Source of the DNA: Bacillota bacterium
Lineage (GTDB): Bacteria; Bacillota; UBA4882; UBA8346
DNA length: 64,000 nucleotides
Assembly: GCA_023415835.1 (NCBI GenBank)
Contig: JAEZJK010000007.1
Span: 18,003-82,002 of the forward strand
Direction: 5' to 3'
Numbering within the stretch: the stretch's first letter is position 1; each line of letters begins with the position of its first letter. The position numbers and the translations under genes were made by a program. Positions 34,073-41,714 of this stretch are shown in pieces. The notes below the pieces were generated by a model. It ran no database searches. It worked only from the letters and a program-made list of their open reading frames with translations, and was not told where the DNA came from.

Positions 34073-34870
34073 CTATTTCTTTTTCGCCGCCTGTTGGCAG
34101 TTGTAACAAGTTGGGGCGATTCCTTGTTTTTCGCAATACTCAGCCGATTTAGCCGATACTTTACCGCCACAAACTACACAAACGCAATCATTTTGCCCTT
34201 CGTTCAAATCCTGCGCCTGTTCTTCGGCTCTTGCTTCACTCTTTGACCTAGGCATTGTAACCGGTTCACGAATAGGGGTAATGTCGATAACGTCTCCGAC
34301 ATGGACTCCCTCAGCTTCATCAAAAAGGTTTCCGAGTTCATCAACAAACATCCGGCGCAATCCTTGGGACCGGGCAACTTTTACAATCATCGTTGCAGGT
34401 TTTTCTTTCCATAAAGCCATAGGCGTTCCGTCGTATTTATACCGGATATACTCGCTAAGTAAAACTTCAACCCTAGTTGGTTGATCCCGGTCGTCCCTGA
34501 AACCTTCAAACCAACCGCCGATCAAAGTTTCACCGTTCAATACAAGGCTACCGCGCCGGTATTCGATTTGATCGCCTTTTTGAACTATAACCCCTTCGTT
34601 ATGTCCGCGATAATGCGGGTTTCGGTTTGCCCGGTTAATAAATACATCCTGGCTTGTAATAATTTGGGCGGGTGAGCCTTTAAATTTAACTAAGTAGCAT
34701 TCGTTTAAAAACGGGTTTAACTGCCGATAGCAACAAAGATTCATAAACAGGGTAATTTCTTCGGCTGTTACAACTTCTTTGTCGCCCCGGACTAGACACT
34801 TTTTGACCATATCCGGCGATAACTCAATTTGTTTTTGGTCTGAAATATACTTTACGATCTGGTTTTCCAT
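34073..34870 (-). CDS. recT: RecT/Bet single-strand annealing protein
   Basis: 265 residues. The core has CCYRQLNPFLNECYLVKFKG, QDVFINRANRNPHY and VARSQGLRRMF, as in RecT/Bet annealing proteins. The C-terminus has an additional zinc-finger-like Cys set (CVVCGG...CYNC), reported in some RecT variants. With the nuclease it drives phage recombination and could repair phage genomes. Confidence 0.9.
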   Translation of the reverse strand: MENQIVKYISDQKQIELSPDMVKKCLVRGDKEVVTAEEITLFMNLCCYRQLNPFLNECYLVKFKGSPAQIITSQDVFINRANRNPHYRGHNEGVIVQKGDQIEYRRGSLVLNGETLIGGWFEGFRDDRDQPTRVEVLLSEYIRYKYDGTPMALWKEKPATMIVKVARSQGLRRMFVDELGNLFDEAEGVHVGDVIDITPIREPVTMPRSKSEARAEEQAQDLNEGQNDCVCVVCGGKVSAKSAEYCEKQGIAPTCYNCQQAAKKK

Positions 34871-34885
34871 CCCTATTTCCTCCCC

Positions 34886-35071
34886 TTACTGATTTTTTAG
34901 GGCTTTGTCCCAGCAAACTTTGCACTTGCCATATATCCGGTTCGAAATTAGCTTGCATTCTCTCAATTTTGGTAAATTAAACTCCATCGGGCAACAGTGA
35001 TTAACTAGATATTCTTTTACCGCATCCTTAACCAATTCCCCATCCTGCATAATCGTTTCAAGGTTGTTCAT
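34886..35071 (-). CDS. Small Cys-containing hypothetical protein
   Basis: 61 residues from an ATG with GAGGTG upstream. HCCPMEFNLPKLRECKLISN then CKVCWDKALK has a four-Cys arrangement that could bind zinc. Unknown. Confidence 0.55.
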   Translation of the reverse strand: MNNLETIMQDGELVKDAVKEYLVNHCCPMEFNLPKLRECKLISNRIYGKCKVCWDKALKNQ

Positions 35072-35080
35072 TGCAACACC

Positions 35081-35260
35081 TCAATCCTTATAGACTGTCA
35101 CTACACAAAACCGCTCTGACTTCTGTCCGACATAACCGCCGAAATTATCCTCATCGCACCAATTAATTAAGGTTTTATCGTCGGGCCACTCGCCATTTAA
35201 AAGCGTCACCCGGTAGTGGTCTTGGGCCGTACCTTCGTAAATTTTGATTTTTTGAATCAT
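35081..35260 (-). CDS. Small hypothetical protein
   Basis: 59 residues from the ATG at 35260 (AAAGGAGTTAACC before it). YRVTLLNGEWPDDKTLINWC and GQKSERFCVVTVYKD are beta-rich. Unknown. Confidence 0.55.
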   Translation of the reverse strand: MIQKIKIYEGTAQDHYRVTLLNGEWPDDKTLINWCDEDNFGGYVGQKSERFCVVTVYKD

Positions 35261-35286
35261 GGTTAACTCCTTTTTAATCCGCCTCT

Positions 35287-35331
35287 CTCCCGGCCTTACA
35301 GCTAAAATATACGGCTTCCGGACCGGGAGAT
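35287..35331 (-). promoter_or_regulatory. Inverted repeat in leader region
   Basis: TCTCCCGG and CCGGGAGA arms, 8 bp, separated by 29 bases, in the intergenic space upstream of the 59-residue gene. Possible RNA structure; no U-tract. Confidence 0.35.
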
Positions 35332-35396
35332 TAGCGGGGTTCTCCGGCTGATTCAGCGGGAGAATAATAATTTGAACCAAAATTTATAGCTAAATT

Positions 35397-35495
35397 TAAA
35401 AGACGGAAGATGTTTTTGCTTTCCCAAAAACAAGAGTTACACGGTTCATCAAAAATATTAGATTCGTAACGCTTGCAAAAACGGCATTCTTTCAA
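35397..35495 (-). CDS. Micro-ORF: 32-residue double-CxxC protein
   Basis: TTG start with GAGGAGGGG about seven bases before it. The peptide has C-R-F-C and C-N-S-C pairs around a YESNIFDEP centre, a minimal zinc-finger layout. Immediately follows the preceding stop codon. Confidence 0.5.
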
Positions 35496-35624
35496 CTACT
35501 TCCCCTCCTCATTCAATAATCTCTCAACTATAGGGTTGTCCTTGCCCAGGACGTTCTCTAAAAGCTCTTTCCTGCTCTGGTTTAAAATTGCAGTTTGAGT
35601 TTCAAATTCTTGAATAGTGAACAT
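35496..35624 (-). CDS. Micro-ORF: 42-residue helical protein
   Basis: MFTIQEFETQTAILNQSRKE then LLENVLGKDNPIVERLLNE. Preceded by GGAGGCCTAAC. Unknown. Confidence 0.5.
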   Translation of the reverse strand: MFTIQEFETQTAILNQSRKELLENVLGKDNPIVERLLNEEGK

Positions 35625-35625
35625 G

Positions 35626-35916
35626 TTAGGCCTCCTTGATTTCGTCTGTAATATGATTTAGTACCGGCGGAACTAGGGTAAGCGTTTCTGCTGTTTCTTT
35701 TAAAGTCTCAATAACCGACTCGATTTCTCTTTGGTGTTCCGCTAATTGTTGTAGCTGTCGATACATTTTAGAGATTTGGATTTCATCTCCGACCTTCAGT
35801 CCTTCTCCAAGGTTATTTTTATAGTCATACAGTGCATAATACCCGATTAAATTAGCAATTTCGTAATTGCTTGCTTCAAAGATGTAACCATCTTTTGACT
35901 TGCCGATAACCTTCAT
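35626..35916 (-). CDS. Hypothetical phage protein
   Basis: 96 residues. The N-terminus is beta-rich (KVIGKSKDGYIFEASNYEI) and then a helical hairpin (YRQLQQLAEHQREIESVIET). ATGA overlap with the upstream gene. Unknown. Confidence 0.6.
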   Translation of the reverse strand: MKVIGKSKDGYIFEASNYEIANLIGYYALYDYKNNLGEGLKVGDEIQISKMYRQLQQLAEHQREIESVIETLKETAETLTLVPPVLNHITDEIKEA

Positions 35917-36065
35917 TTCACTACCTCCCTCGGTATCTCGAAATACTCCACATACTCCCGCAACGTCTCTGCCAATACTTCCGGCGCTTCTTCTTTGCTT
36001 ACACCGAAAATATTTAGTACAAACTTAATTTGGCGTATAACTAGGCGCTTGGTTTGGTCAACCAC
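35913..36065 (-). CDS. Small hypothetical protein
   Basis: 50 residues from a GTG at 36065 (AAGGAGG six bases before). FVLNIFGVSKEEAPEVLAET is helical. The frame extends upstream to 36125 but that overlaps another gene. Confidence 0.55.
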   Translation of the reverse strand: MVDQTKRLVIRQIKFVLNIFGVSKEEAPEVLAETLREYVEYFEIPREVVK

Positions 36066-36216
36066 GGTTAGCCTCCTTCTTGACGATCTGCCCATCTCCG
36101 TCAAACTCATATCCAAGGTCATCAAGCCCCTTGTAATAGCCGTAACATTCGCCGAAAAAATAGATTAAAGGGCCAACCATGATTAAGGTTAATAAAGCTG
36201 TGAGTAAAATAGTCAT
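36058..36216 (-). CDS. Micro-ORF: 52-residue membrane protein
   Basis: MTILLTALLTLIMVGPLIYFF gives one transmembrane helix, then an acidic tail (GLDDLGYEFDGDGQ). GGGAGG lies seven bases before the ATG. Confidence 0.6.
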   Translation of the reverse strand: MTILLTALLTLIMVGPLIYFFGECYGYYKGLDDLGYEFDGDGQIVKKEANRG

Positions 36217-36235
36217 CTCATTTCCTCCCTTGAAT

Positions 36236-36382
36236 TTATTTATCCGATTTGCAACATTCCGGACTGCAATAACCGCCGTTATGACGGGTCATATTGTCGC
36301 AGCCTTTCCGGAGGCATTTACGAAGGGGTTTTTGGTATGGACGCTTAAAGTTGTAGGTAAAATATTGATGTATGAAGTTCAC
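36236..36382 (-). CDS. Micro-ORF: Cys-rich 48-residue protein
   Basis: GTG start with AAGGGAAG before it. The C-terminal half KCLRKGCDNMTRHNGGYCSP then ECC has five cysteines in a zinc-finger-like array typical of small phage proteins. Confidence 0.5.
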   Translation of the reverse strand: MNFIHQYFTYNFKRPYQKPLRKCLRKGCDNMTRHNGGYCSPECCKSDK

Positions 36383-36401
36383 GCAATCACTTCCCTTGAA
36401 T

Positions 36402-36788
36402 TTATTCCTCGATTTCGTAAGTTAAGGTTGCGGGAACCCAGTTTTTATTACCTGGATTTTTACCCCACAGAACAGCGTCATAAATAGGTTCTGAGCCATC
36501 ATCACCAATCAAAGATGGTTTAATATAAACCTCAACCGTCTTTTTAATCTTCTTCTTGGGCTTGGGTGGAGCGTTCTCTTGAAAGTATTCAATCATCGCC
36601 TCGGGGGATTCAAACAAGGTTGGAAACGGATCTGATTCCTCATATCTGCCATCCAACGTGTAAGAAAGATACTGACCATCACTAAATGCTACAGAAACTG
36701 GGCTTGGGTCTTGCGGTTCTGAATTTATGGAGTTAATTTTCCCCCAACCATTTTTACTTTCAAAAACGTCTTGACCAACCTTAAACAT
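36402..36788 (-). CDS. Hypothetical phage protein
   Basis: 128 residues. MFKVGQDVFESKNGWGKINS and PTLFESPEAMIEYF are shared by many Firmicutes phage early proteins; the middle is Pro/Lys-rich and the C-terminal part beta-rich. Unknown. Confidence 0.6.
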   Translation of the reverse strand: MFKVGQDVFESKNGWGKINSINSEPQDPSPVSVAFSDGQYLSYTLDGRYEESDPFPTLFESPEAMIEYFQENAPPKPKKKIKKTVEVYIKPSLIGDDGSEPIYDAVLWGKNPGNKNWVPATLTYEIEE

Positions 36789-36809
36789 CCTTAGACCTCC
36801 TTGTTTAAT

Positions 36810-36875
36810 CAGGCGGCGTATCCACCGGCTTGTGCCGATTTCGTTACTACGTGTAAAGGGCCACGCTGCCGCCTG
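36810..36875. ncRNA. Possible structured RNA or cis element
   Basis: Outer 8-bp stem CAGGCGGC/GCCGCCTG, with two internal hairpins CGGC-TTGT-GCCG and TTAC-TACGT-GTAA: a compact three-way junction of 66 bases. It is in the leader between the MazF-BRO gene and the following gene; no run of U follows. Function is inferred only. Confidence 0.35.
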
Positions 36876-36883
36876 AAAGGTTA

Positions 36884-37984
36884 TTACATATTTAACAACT
36901 TATCCGCAACCCTAATCCCATCTTCGATCTGTCCAAATAAAAGCAAAAACCCTGGTATCGTGATTTTCTTCAGGTTGTTAACTTGGCAGTAATTGTTCAT
37001 CCGGGCGGTTAGATTGGTCCGGTATGCCATATTAAAAGCATCTTTAAACTGATTCCAGGCGGTTGAGTATGTAACGCCGGATTTGTATGCTAATTTTTGA
37101 ACCATTTTATTAAGGCGCTGTTGGGGGTCTCCCTCTACGTTTACAGCATCCAGGGAGTTGATTCGGTGGTTGACGGTTTCCAGCTTGTCCTCAACCTGGG
37201 CGAGTTTTTGCTGTTGTTCAAGGAGCATGTCAACTGATTGTTTGAGGATTTCTAGTTGTGATAGGGGCTGAACCGAATAAGATCCGGTCTTACGGATTTG
37301 GGGAATAACTTCGTGAGTAATCCAGCGTTTAAAGGCTTTGGCTTCGGGTTTGCGGCTTCTTAAGATTAAAGAATAAAGACCGGCTTCCGAAACGGTACAT
37401 TTATCTTGGTTTCCTCCAAGGGTATAGATATTAACTATGCCCTTTTCATCTTCATCAAGTTCGCGGATAAAGTCGGCGGGGTTTTTAATATCTAAAACCT
37501 GCGCGACATCACTAGCCACAAACCACGGATCACCGTCTTTTAAAACCGTCCTTACTTGACTTCCTTGATACTCAAAAACCTTTTGTAATTGCTCCATCCC
37601 TTTTCCCTCCTGGTTTTTTAAATCCAAACTAGCCATTAAAGCCTCGTCTAGTCGTTTCATATCGTCCAAATCTAAAGCCGCTTTTTTAGACCTAAGATAA
37701 TCCTTATCAATCGTAAAGACCTGATTTGCCATAATCGTACAGTTATCAACTTCCAGGCTGTATTTTCCGGGGTCGATAACCACATTAACCGGCAATTCCT
37801 TTTTGGGCTTGGACGTGATAGCGGCGACTATAATCGATCTGCTGTACTTGTTGCCTATATCATTTTGGATTACGACGACTGGGCGAAGTTTTTCTAAATA
37901 TCCTTCGCTGACATAGGTTGAAAGAAATATCTCGCCTTTATGGACTGGATTGTTCATTGCAAAATCCGGGTAGATTTGAGACAT
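36884..37984 (-). CDS. MazF-like toxin fused to BRO-N antirepressor
   Basis: 366 residues from the ATG at 37984. Residues 12-122 are a full-length MazF/PemK ribonuclease domain: RPVVVIQNDIGN with Arg34, and IIVAAIT with Thr57, the conserved catalytic positions of MazF. From about 130 the sequence is a BRO-N antirepressor (FEYQGSQVRTVLKDGDPWFV; ARDV-like SDVAQVLDI; AKAFKRWITHEVIPQIRKTG), with a C-terminal domain to 366. A second start, Met130 at 37597, has AGGAGG eight bases before it. No MazE-like antitoxin is seen next to it. Confidence 0.78.
   Translation of the reverse strand: MSQIYPDFAMNNPVHKGEIFLSTYVSEGYLEKLRPVVVIQNDIGNKYSRSIIVAAITSKPKKELPVNVVIDPGKYSLEVDNCTIMANQVFTIDKDYLRSKKAALDLDDMKRLDEALMASLDLKNQEGKGMEQLQKVFEYQGSQVRTVLKDGDPWFVASDVAQVLDIKNPADFIRELDEDEKGIVNIYTLGGNQDKCTVSEAGLYSLILRSRKPEAKAFKRWITHEVIPQIRKTGSYSVQPLSQLEILKQSVDMLLEQQQKLAQVEDKLETVNHRINSLDAVNVEGDPQQRLNKMVQKLAYKSGVTYSTAWNQFKDAFNMAYRTNLTARMNNYCQVNNLKKITIPGFLLLFGQIEDGIRVADKLLNM
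37595..37612 (-). promoter_or_regulatory. Internal ribosome binding site for the BRO part
   Basis: AGGAGGGAAAAGGG followed by ATG at 37597, inside the fusion gene. It would yield a 237-residue stand-alone antirepressor. Confidence 0.65.
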
Positions 37985-37998
37985 TGGAAACACCTCGC

Positions 37999-38316
37999 TT
38001 ACTTCTTGCTTTCAACCAGGGCGGGAAATTCTTCTAGGAATTCATCGAAGGAATCGAAGACGTAGACTTCGTTTTTGTGTTCACTGGCAAATTGTTCGAT
38101 TGCTTCTTCGATTGAACCAGCGTGTGGACTACACCATTCATTTGTACTTTCTAACCCGCACCATTGCCATTGGGATTTAGGACGATGGTGAAGTTTCTGA
38201 AGTTTAAACCAACCCTTGACGCAATCATTGAAATATCCAACAATAATTTGATTTTTGTTTACTTCATTAATGGAAATTTCTGATTTAATCATTTTTTTAA
38301 CAATAACTTTTTTCAT
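37999..38316 (-). CDS. Hypothetical protein upstream of the MazF-BRO gene
   Basis: 105 residues from an ATG after GAGGAGG. Mixed basic N-terminus (MKKVIVKKMIKSEISI) and acidic C-terminus (FDSFDEFLEEFPALV). Because it is directly before a MazF domain it could be a novel antitoxin; this is only inference, since it does not resemble MazE. Confidence 0.55.
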   Translation of the reverse strand: MKKVIVKKMIKSEISINEVNKNQIIVGYFNDCVKGWFKLQKLHHRPKSQWQWCGLESTNEWCSPHAGSIEEAIEQFASEHKNEVYVFDSFDEFLEEFPALVESKK

Positions 38317-38408
38317 CTTTCATCCTCCTCGATTTTGGTAGGTTTTCCGTTAACTTTCTGGTAAAGATTGCCGAATAATTATTTGGGTGCCGACAATTGG
38401 AGGAAAAT

Positions 38409-38651
38409 TTGGAACCAACATTACAAGATATCTTTCAAGGCAAGGACATGGAAGTTGAATGTCCGTTATGTCACAAAAAGCTTAAAGCTGCCGTATCAAA
38501 GATTTTACAAGCTGGCTCCAAGATTAAGTGCCCATTCTGCAAAGGCGAAATTGTTATTGAACAAGACCCAGAATCCCAGAAAACCATTGACCAACATAAT
38601 AAAGCGATAAAAGACTTCCAAAACGATTTAAAAAACATGGGATTTAAATAA
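38409..38651 (+). CDS. Small zinc-finger protein
   Basis: 80 residues from a TTG with GGAGG five bases before. Two CxxC pairs (CPLCHKK, CPFCKGE) flank a basic stretch, then a helical end. Plus strand in the early-control region. Confidence 0.55.
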   Translation: MEPTLQDIFQGKDMEVECPLCHKKLKAAVSKILQAGSKIKCPFCKGEIVIEQDPESQKTIDQHNKAIKDFQNDLKNMGFK

Positions 38652-38668
38652 TTTAATTCAGTCGGCAC

Positions 38669-38782
38669 CTATTTTCTAAGATTTTTAATTAAGTTTTGAA
38701 TTGCGTCTAAAGCCGCTGACAACGGTATTTTCATTTCATTAAGATTGACTTTTAAAACGCCAGTTTTATTAATGTTATTCAT
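38669..38782 (-). CDS. Micro-ORF: 37-residue protein
   Basis: MNNINKTGVLKVNLNEMKIP then SAALDAIQNLIKNL. AAGGAGG seven bases before the ATG. Convergent with the zinc-finger gene. Confidence 0.5.
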   Translation of the reverse strand: MNNINKTGVLKVNLNEMKIPLSAALDAIQNLIKNLRK

Positions 38783-38841
38783 CGGGAGACCTCCTTTTGG
38801 TTTTTACAATAACTACCGATAATAAATTGGGGGTGATTGTT

Positions 38842-39444
38842 TTGGAACAAGAAAAAATATACGAATCTATCATTTCGGGAGTTTGCGTTGGCCTTGCAAT
38901 TTTAGTAGCTAATAAGATAATTGAAAGGCTCCGTGCCAATAAAGAATTTCAAACAAATCTAGCTTTAGTGATAATTGAACTTTACAATAATTACTCAATC
39001 GTTCCAGACTGTGAACCTATGCCGGTTAAACCATGCAACCCTGTAATTTTTGAAACTTCAGTTTGGGATTCTATGAAATCAAAACTAATTCTTAAACTTA
39101 CTAAGCCGGAATTCACCAGGGTTGCCGTTTTATATTACTCGTTAATAAATGACATCCGTAATAAAAGGCCCACAGATTCAACAGAGTGCTATATGATAAA
39201 AGCTCAATTAACAGTAATGATTGATGAATTATTAACAATTTCAAAATATGATTTCAGGCGACTTGACCACATAGTCCGAGGTGAAACTAAATATAACCGT
39301 ATACAAAATGTAGCCTTCCTACTATTACGAGTATTAAAATCAATAAAATTACCGATATTCCCATTAAATCTGTATCAAATGATTCTCCGTATCCACCTAA
39401 AAATAATGATGATAAAAACGAAATACCGAAAAGTATCAGAGTAA
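38842..39444 (+). CDS. Membrane-anchored hypothetical protein of the control region
   Basis: About 200 residues from a TTG after GGGGGTG (start uncertain, GTG at 38833 possible). One N-terminal transmembrane helix (SGVCVGLAILVANKII) then a helical cytoplasmic domain. Expressed from the lysogeny-side strand, so it could be a superinfection-exclusion factor; inference only. Its 3' end overlaps a minus-strand gene. Confidence 0.5.
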   Translation: MEQEKIYESIISGVCVGLAILVANKIIERLRANKEFQTNLALVIIELYNNYSIVPDCEPMPVKPCNPVIFETSVWDSMKSKLILKLTKPEFTRVAVLYYSLINDIRNKRPTDSTECYMIKAQLTVMIDELLTISKYDFRRLDHIVRGETKYNRIQNVAFLLLRVLKSIKLPIFPLNLYQMILRIHLKIMMIKTKYRKVSE

Positions 39445-39481
39445 TTTTTAGATTTGCTAAACAATGCTCAAGTGGTGTCAT
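39287..39481 (-). CDS. Small two-helix membrane protein
   Basis: 64 residues, with hydrophobic helices at about 12-28 and 40-56. The start has an ideal AAAGGAGG eight bases before it and an ATGA overlap with the preceding gene. It is antisense to the end of the plus-strand gene at 38842-39444. Confidence 0.55.
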   Translation of the reverse strand: MTPLEHCLANLKITLILFGISFLSSLFLGGYGESFDTDLMGISVILLILILVIVGRLHFVYGYI

Positions 39482-39675
39482 TGTGGAACCTCCTTTTGGT
39501 TGCCTTGACGAATGTAGGCAATCGCATCCTCTCGAAGTATTCGTCTATCGCCGCGGTTATTGATAATCACGCTTGGTATCTTGCCATCCTTCAAAATTTG
39601 AACCGTGTTCTCATAGCCGATTCGAAGAAAGTTTTTAAGTTCAACGGTTGTCAAAACTTCATGATCTGATTTCAT
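39478..39675 (-). CDS. Excisionase-like helix-turn-helix protein
   Basis: 65 residues from the ATG at 39675, after GGAGG. LTTVELKNFLRIGYENTVQI and IPSVIINNRGDRRILREDAI are typical of HTH_17/excisionase proteins. In this place it could be the phage excisionase. Confidence 0.75.
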   Translation of the reverse strand: MKSDHEVLTTVELKNFLRIGYENTVQILKDGKIPSVIINNRGDRRILREDAIAYIRQGNQKEVPQ

Positions 39676-39708
39676 AATTACCTCCATTTCGTCCCACGCG
39701 CGGGAACA

Positions 39709-39933
39709 TCAAAGCACAGTAAATAAGTCATCGATTTTACAATCAAACGCTTCGCAAGTTTTTGTAATAAATTTTGTTCCGGGAGAAACATACTCTTTGT
39801 GTTCGGGAGGCAAGCAAACTCGTCTTACGGTTTGCCAATACACCCCGATTCCCCTAGATTGAGCCGCGAAAGTCAACCAGCCTTTTTCCCGGCAACGCTT
39901 GAAAAATTCGTCGGTTTTTAATTTAAACTTCAT
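39709..39933 (-). CDS. Cro-like/HTH repressor protein
   Basis: 74 residues from the ATG at 39933 (AAGGTGTGAG before). A small helix-turn-helix: FFKRCREKGWLTFAAQSRGI, WQTVRRVCLPPE. It is the first gene left of the divergent promoter region, the place of Cro. The frame is open further upstream but no ribosome site supports it. Confidence 0.65.
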   Translation of the reverse strand: MKFKLKTDEFFKRCREKGWLTFAAQSRGIGVYWQTVRRVCLPPEHKEYVSPGTKFITKTCEAFDCKIDDLFTVL

Positions 39934-39962
39934 ATACTCACACCTTCTAACGTATAATGTAT

Positions 39963-40057
39963 GTTGCACCTGTCGATAATAACTATACCACATGAATCCC
40001 ACGCGTGCAACAATTTTCGTTAAAAAGATATTAAATTGTTGCATAGGTGTTGCACGC
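39963..40057. promoter_or_regulatory. Operator region (four GTTGCA repeats)
   Basis: GTTGCA at 39963-39968, its complement at 40006-40011 (in GCGTGCAAC), and GTTGCA at 40038-40043 and 40049-40054 (in GTTGCACGC). The second and fourth form a perfect 9-base inverted pair and overlap both -35 elements. Likely CI/Cro binding sites. Confidence 0.65.
39982..40010 (-). promoter_or_regulatory. Leftward (cro) promoter
   Basis: TTGCAC at 40005-40010, 17-base spacer, TATAGT at 39982-39987 on the minus strand. Confidence 0.7.
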
Positions 40058-40078
40058 ATGACATATTCATGATATAAT
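40050..40078 (+). promoter_or_regulatory. Rightward (repressor) promoter
   Basis: TTGCAC at 40050-40055, 17-base spacer, TATAAT at 40073-40078. The same -35 as the divergent promoter, both inside operator copies. Confidence 0.72.
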
Positions 40079-40103
40079 ACCATCAAAGAGGAAGGTGTTT
40101 AAA

Positions 40104-40454
40104 GTGTATGATAAAAAAGGGTTTGGAAAGTATCTTGAGAATTTAAGATTGAAAAGTGGATTCGTTGCACAAATAGACCTCGCCAAGGTATCTGGTGTTA
40201 GTAAATCAACTATATCGAGAATGGAAGCGGGAGAAACAGAGACGAAACCCGAAACTCTTAAAAAACTTGCTCCATTTTTAAAAGTTTCATATAGCGATTT
40301 AATGAAAGCCGCTGGATATATGGAAATGAAGGAAGATGTTTATGTTAGACTCGAAGGGACGGGCGGCAAAACAGTTGACCTATCTCATTTATCCGAAGAA
40401 GAACAGGAATACATTTTTAACCTTGCGGAAAAGCTGGGAGGGCAAAGAAAGTAA
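40104..40454 (+). CDS. CI-like XRE repressor
   Basis: 116 residues from the GTG at 40104 (GGAAGG eight bases before). XRE helix-turn-helix at about 15-65 (DLAKVSGVSKSTISRMEAGE; ETLKKLAPFLKVSYSDLMKA). The C-terminal half is short and has no peptidase dyad, so induction must differ from lambda CI self-cleavage. Ends one base into the integrase start. Confidence 0.82.
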   Translation: MYDKKGFGKYLENLRLKSGFVAQIDLAKVSGVSKSTISRMEAGETETKPETLKKLAPFLKVSYSDLMKAAGYMEMKEDVYVRLEGTGGKTVDLSHLSEEEQEYIFNLAEKLGGQRK

Positions 40455-41602
40455 TGGCTGGAACCGGATCATTATTTCAACGAAAAAAGGATCATCGGTT
40501 TTATTACATTATTAGCCGCGGATATGATCCGAACCTTAGAAACGGAAAAGGCGGCTATAAATATGAATGGATTGATTTAGAGACAACCGATCCGAAGGAA
40601 GCAGATAGGCAGGCTAAAATAATAAAAGGTCAAATTGCAGCCGGAAAATTTCATTCTCCGGCTAAAATTACATTAGAGGAACTTTTTACCCGTTGGCTTG
40701 CTCATTGTGAAAAGAAGGGACTAAAACGCCGGAGCATCGAAGAATACCGGAAGATGATTAAATCTAATATCCCGGAAGGATTAAAGAACGAACTCATAAA
40801 GGATATCAAACCCAAACATATTCGAGAATTAATTGAATCTAAAAAATCTCAATATACTAAAAAGAAACTTTATATAATTTTTAACTCAGCGTATAAATTG
40901 GGGCTCGCCGATGATGATTTAGACTTACCGGAAAACCCATGTGAGCGAATCATAGCGCCGACAATCAAAAAAGTTAAACATTCGGTTTGGTCCGCAGACG
41001 AAGCTAAAAAATTTTTGGATAATACCAAGGGAACAAGAGAATATGGAATCTTCCTTTGTTGCCTAACTACCGGCATGAGGATAGGAGAAGTCTTGGGGCT
41101 CCGATGGCAGGACATTGACTTAGAAAACAAGATTATAAATATTAATCAGACGCTTGAAGAAAAAACAAAGGGAGATTCGCGGCCCGTGTTCGGTACACCG
41201 AAAACCGATGCTTCGCAAGCACCTATATTAATGACCGGGCTCTTGGCGGATGAATTGAAAAAAATTAGGGCTCGGCAAAATGAAGAACGAATGAAACAAC
41301 GGAAAACCTATAAAGACTATGATTTAATTTTTACATCATTTAACGGGAGCCCAGTCCATTTAGAAAACCTCCGCAATAGATACTTTAACAAAGCTATAGA
41401 ACTGTCCAAAGTAACTAAAATTAGAATCCACGACATGAGACATTCGGCGGCTACCTTGCTTTTAAGTACGGGAATATCACTTGATATTATTCAAAGGTAT
41501 TTAAGGCACGCCCAAAGGGACACCACGGAAATATATGCTCATAACGAAGATATCGAACTATTAAGAACCGCCACAAAGAAGATGGATCAACTCCTGAAAT
41601 AG
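40454..41602 (+). CDS. int: Tyrosine integrase
   Basis: 382 residues with N-terminal arm-binding and SAM-like domains (about 60-160) and a catalytic domain: Arg209 in TTGMRIGEVLGLRW, Lys250, His326 and Arg329 in RIHDMRH, His352, nucleophile Tyr361 in EIYAH. It integrates and excises the prophage at the adjacent tRNA-Arg. Co-transcribed with the repressor. Confidence 0.93.
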   Translation: MAGTGSLFQRKKDHRFYYIISRGYDPNLRNGKGGYKYEWIDLETTDPKEADRQAKIIKGQIAAGKFHSPAKITLEELFTRWLAHCEKKGLKRRSIEEYRKMIKSNIPEGLKNELIKDIKPKHIRELIESKKSQYTKKKLYIIFNSAYKLGLADDDLDLPENPCERIIAPTIKKVKHSVWSADEAKKFLDNTKGTREYGIFLCCLTTGMRIGEVLGLRWQDIDLENKIININQTLEEKTKGDSRPVFGTPKTDASQAPILMTGLLADELKKIRARQNEERMKQRKTYKDYDLIFTSFNGSPVHLENLRNRYFNKAIELSKVTKIRIHDMRHSAATLLLSTGISLDIIQRYLRHAQRDTTEIYAHNEDIELLRTATKKMDQLLK

Positions 41603-41625
41603 ACCCTAAAGGGTCTTTTTCTTTA
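41601..41625 (+). terminator. Terminator after the integrase
   Basis: AGACCCT/AGGGTCT hairpin overlapping the stop, followed by TTTTTCTTT. Confidence 0.75.
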
Positions 41626-41669
41626 TTATCAACGGTTTTATGTTATTATTTGAATATTTATTAGATAAG

Positions 41670-41706
41670 TAAAAAATAAAAGGGTTTGCGATTTTGCAAA
41701 CCCTTA
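41670..41706. terminator. Terminator of tRNA-Arg transcript
   Basis: AAGGGTTTGC and GCAAACCCTT arms; on the minus strand followed by TTTTATTTTTTA. It lies at the phage/host junction. Confidence 0.65.
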
Positions 41707-41714
41707 ATTTTAAA

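Noticed and set aside
36884..37984. Two separate genes, mazF and bro
   Set aside because: There is no stop codon between the domains, so I report one fusion gene with an internal start. A sequencing error cannot be excluded.
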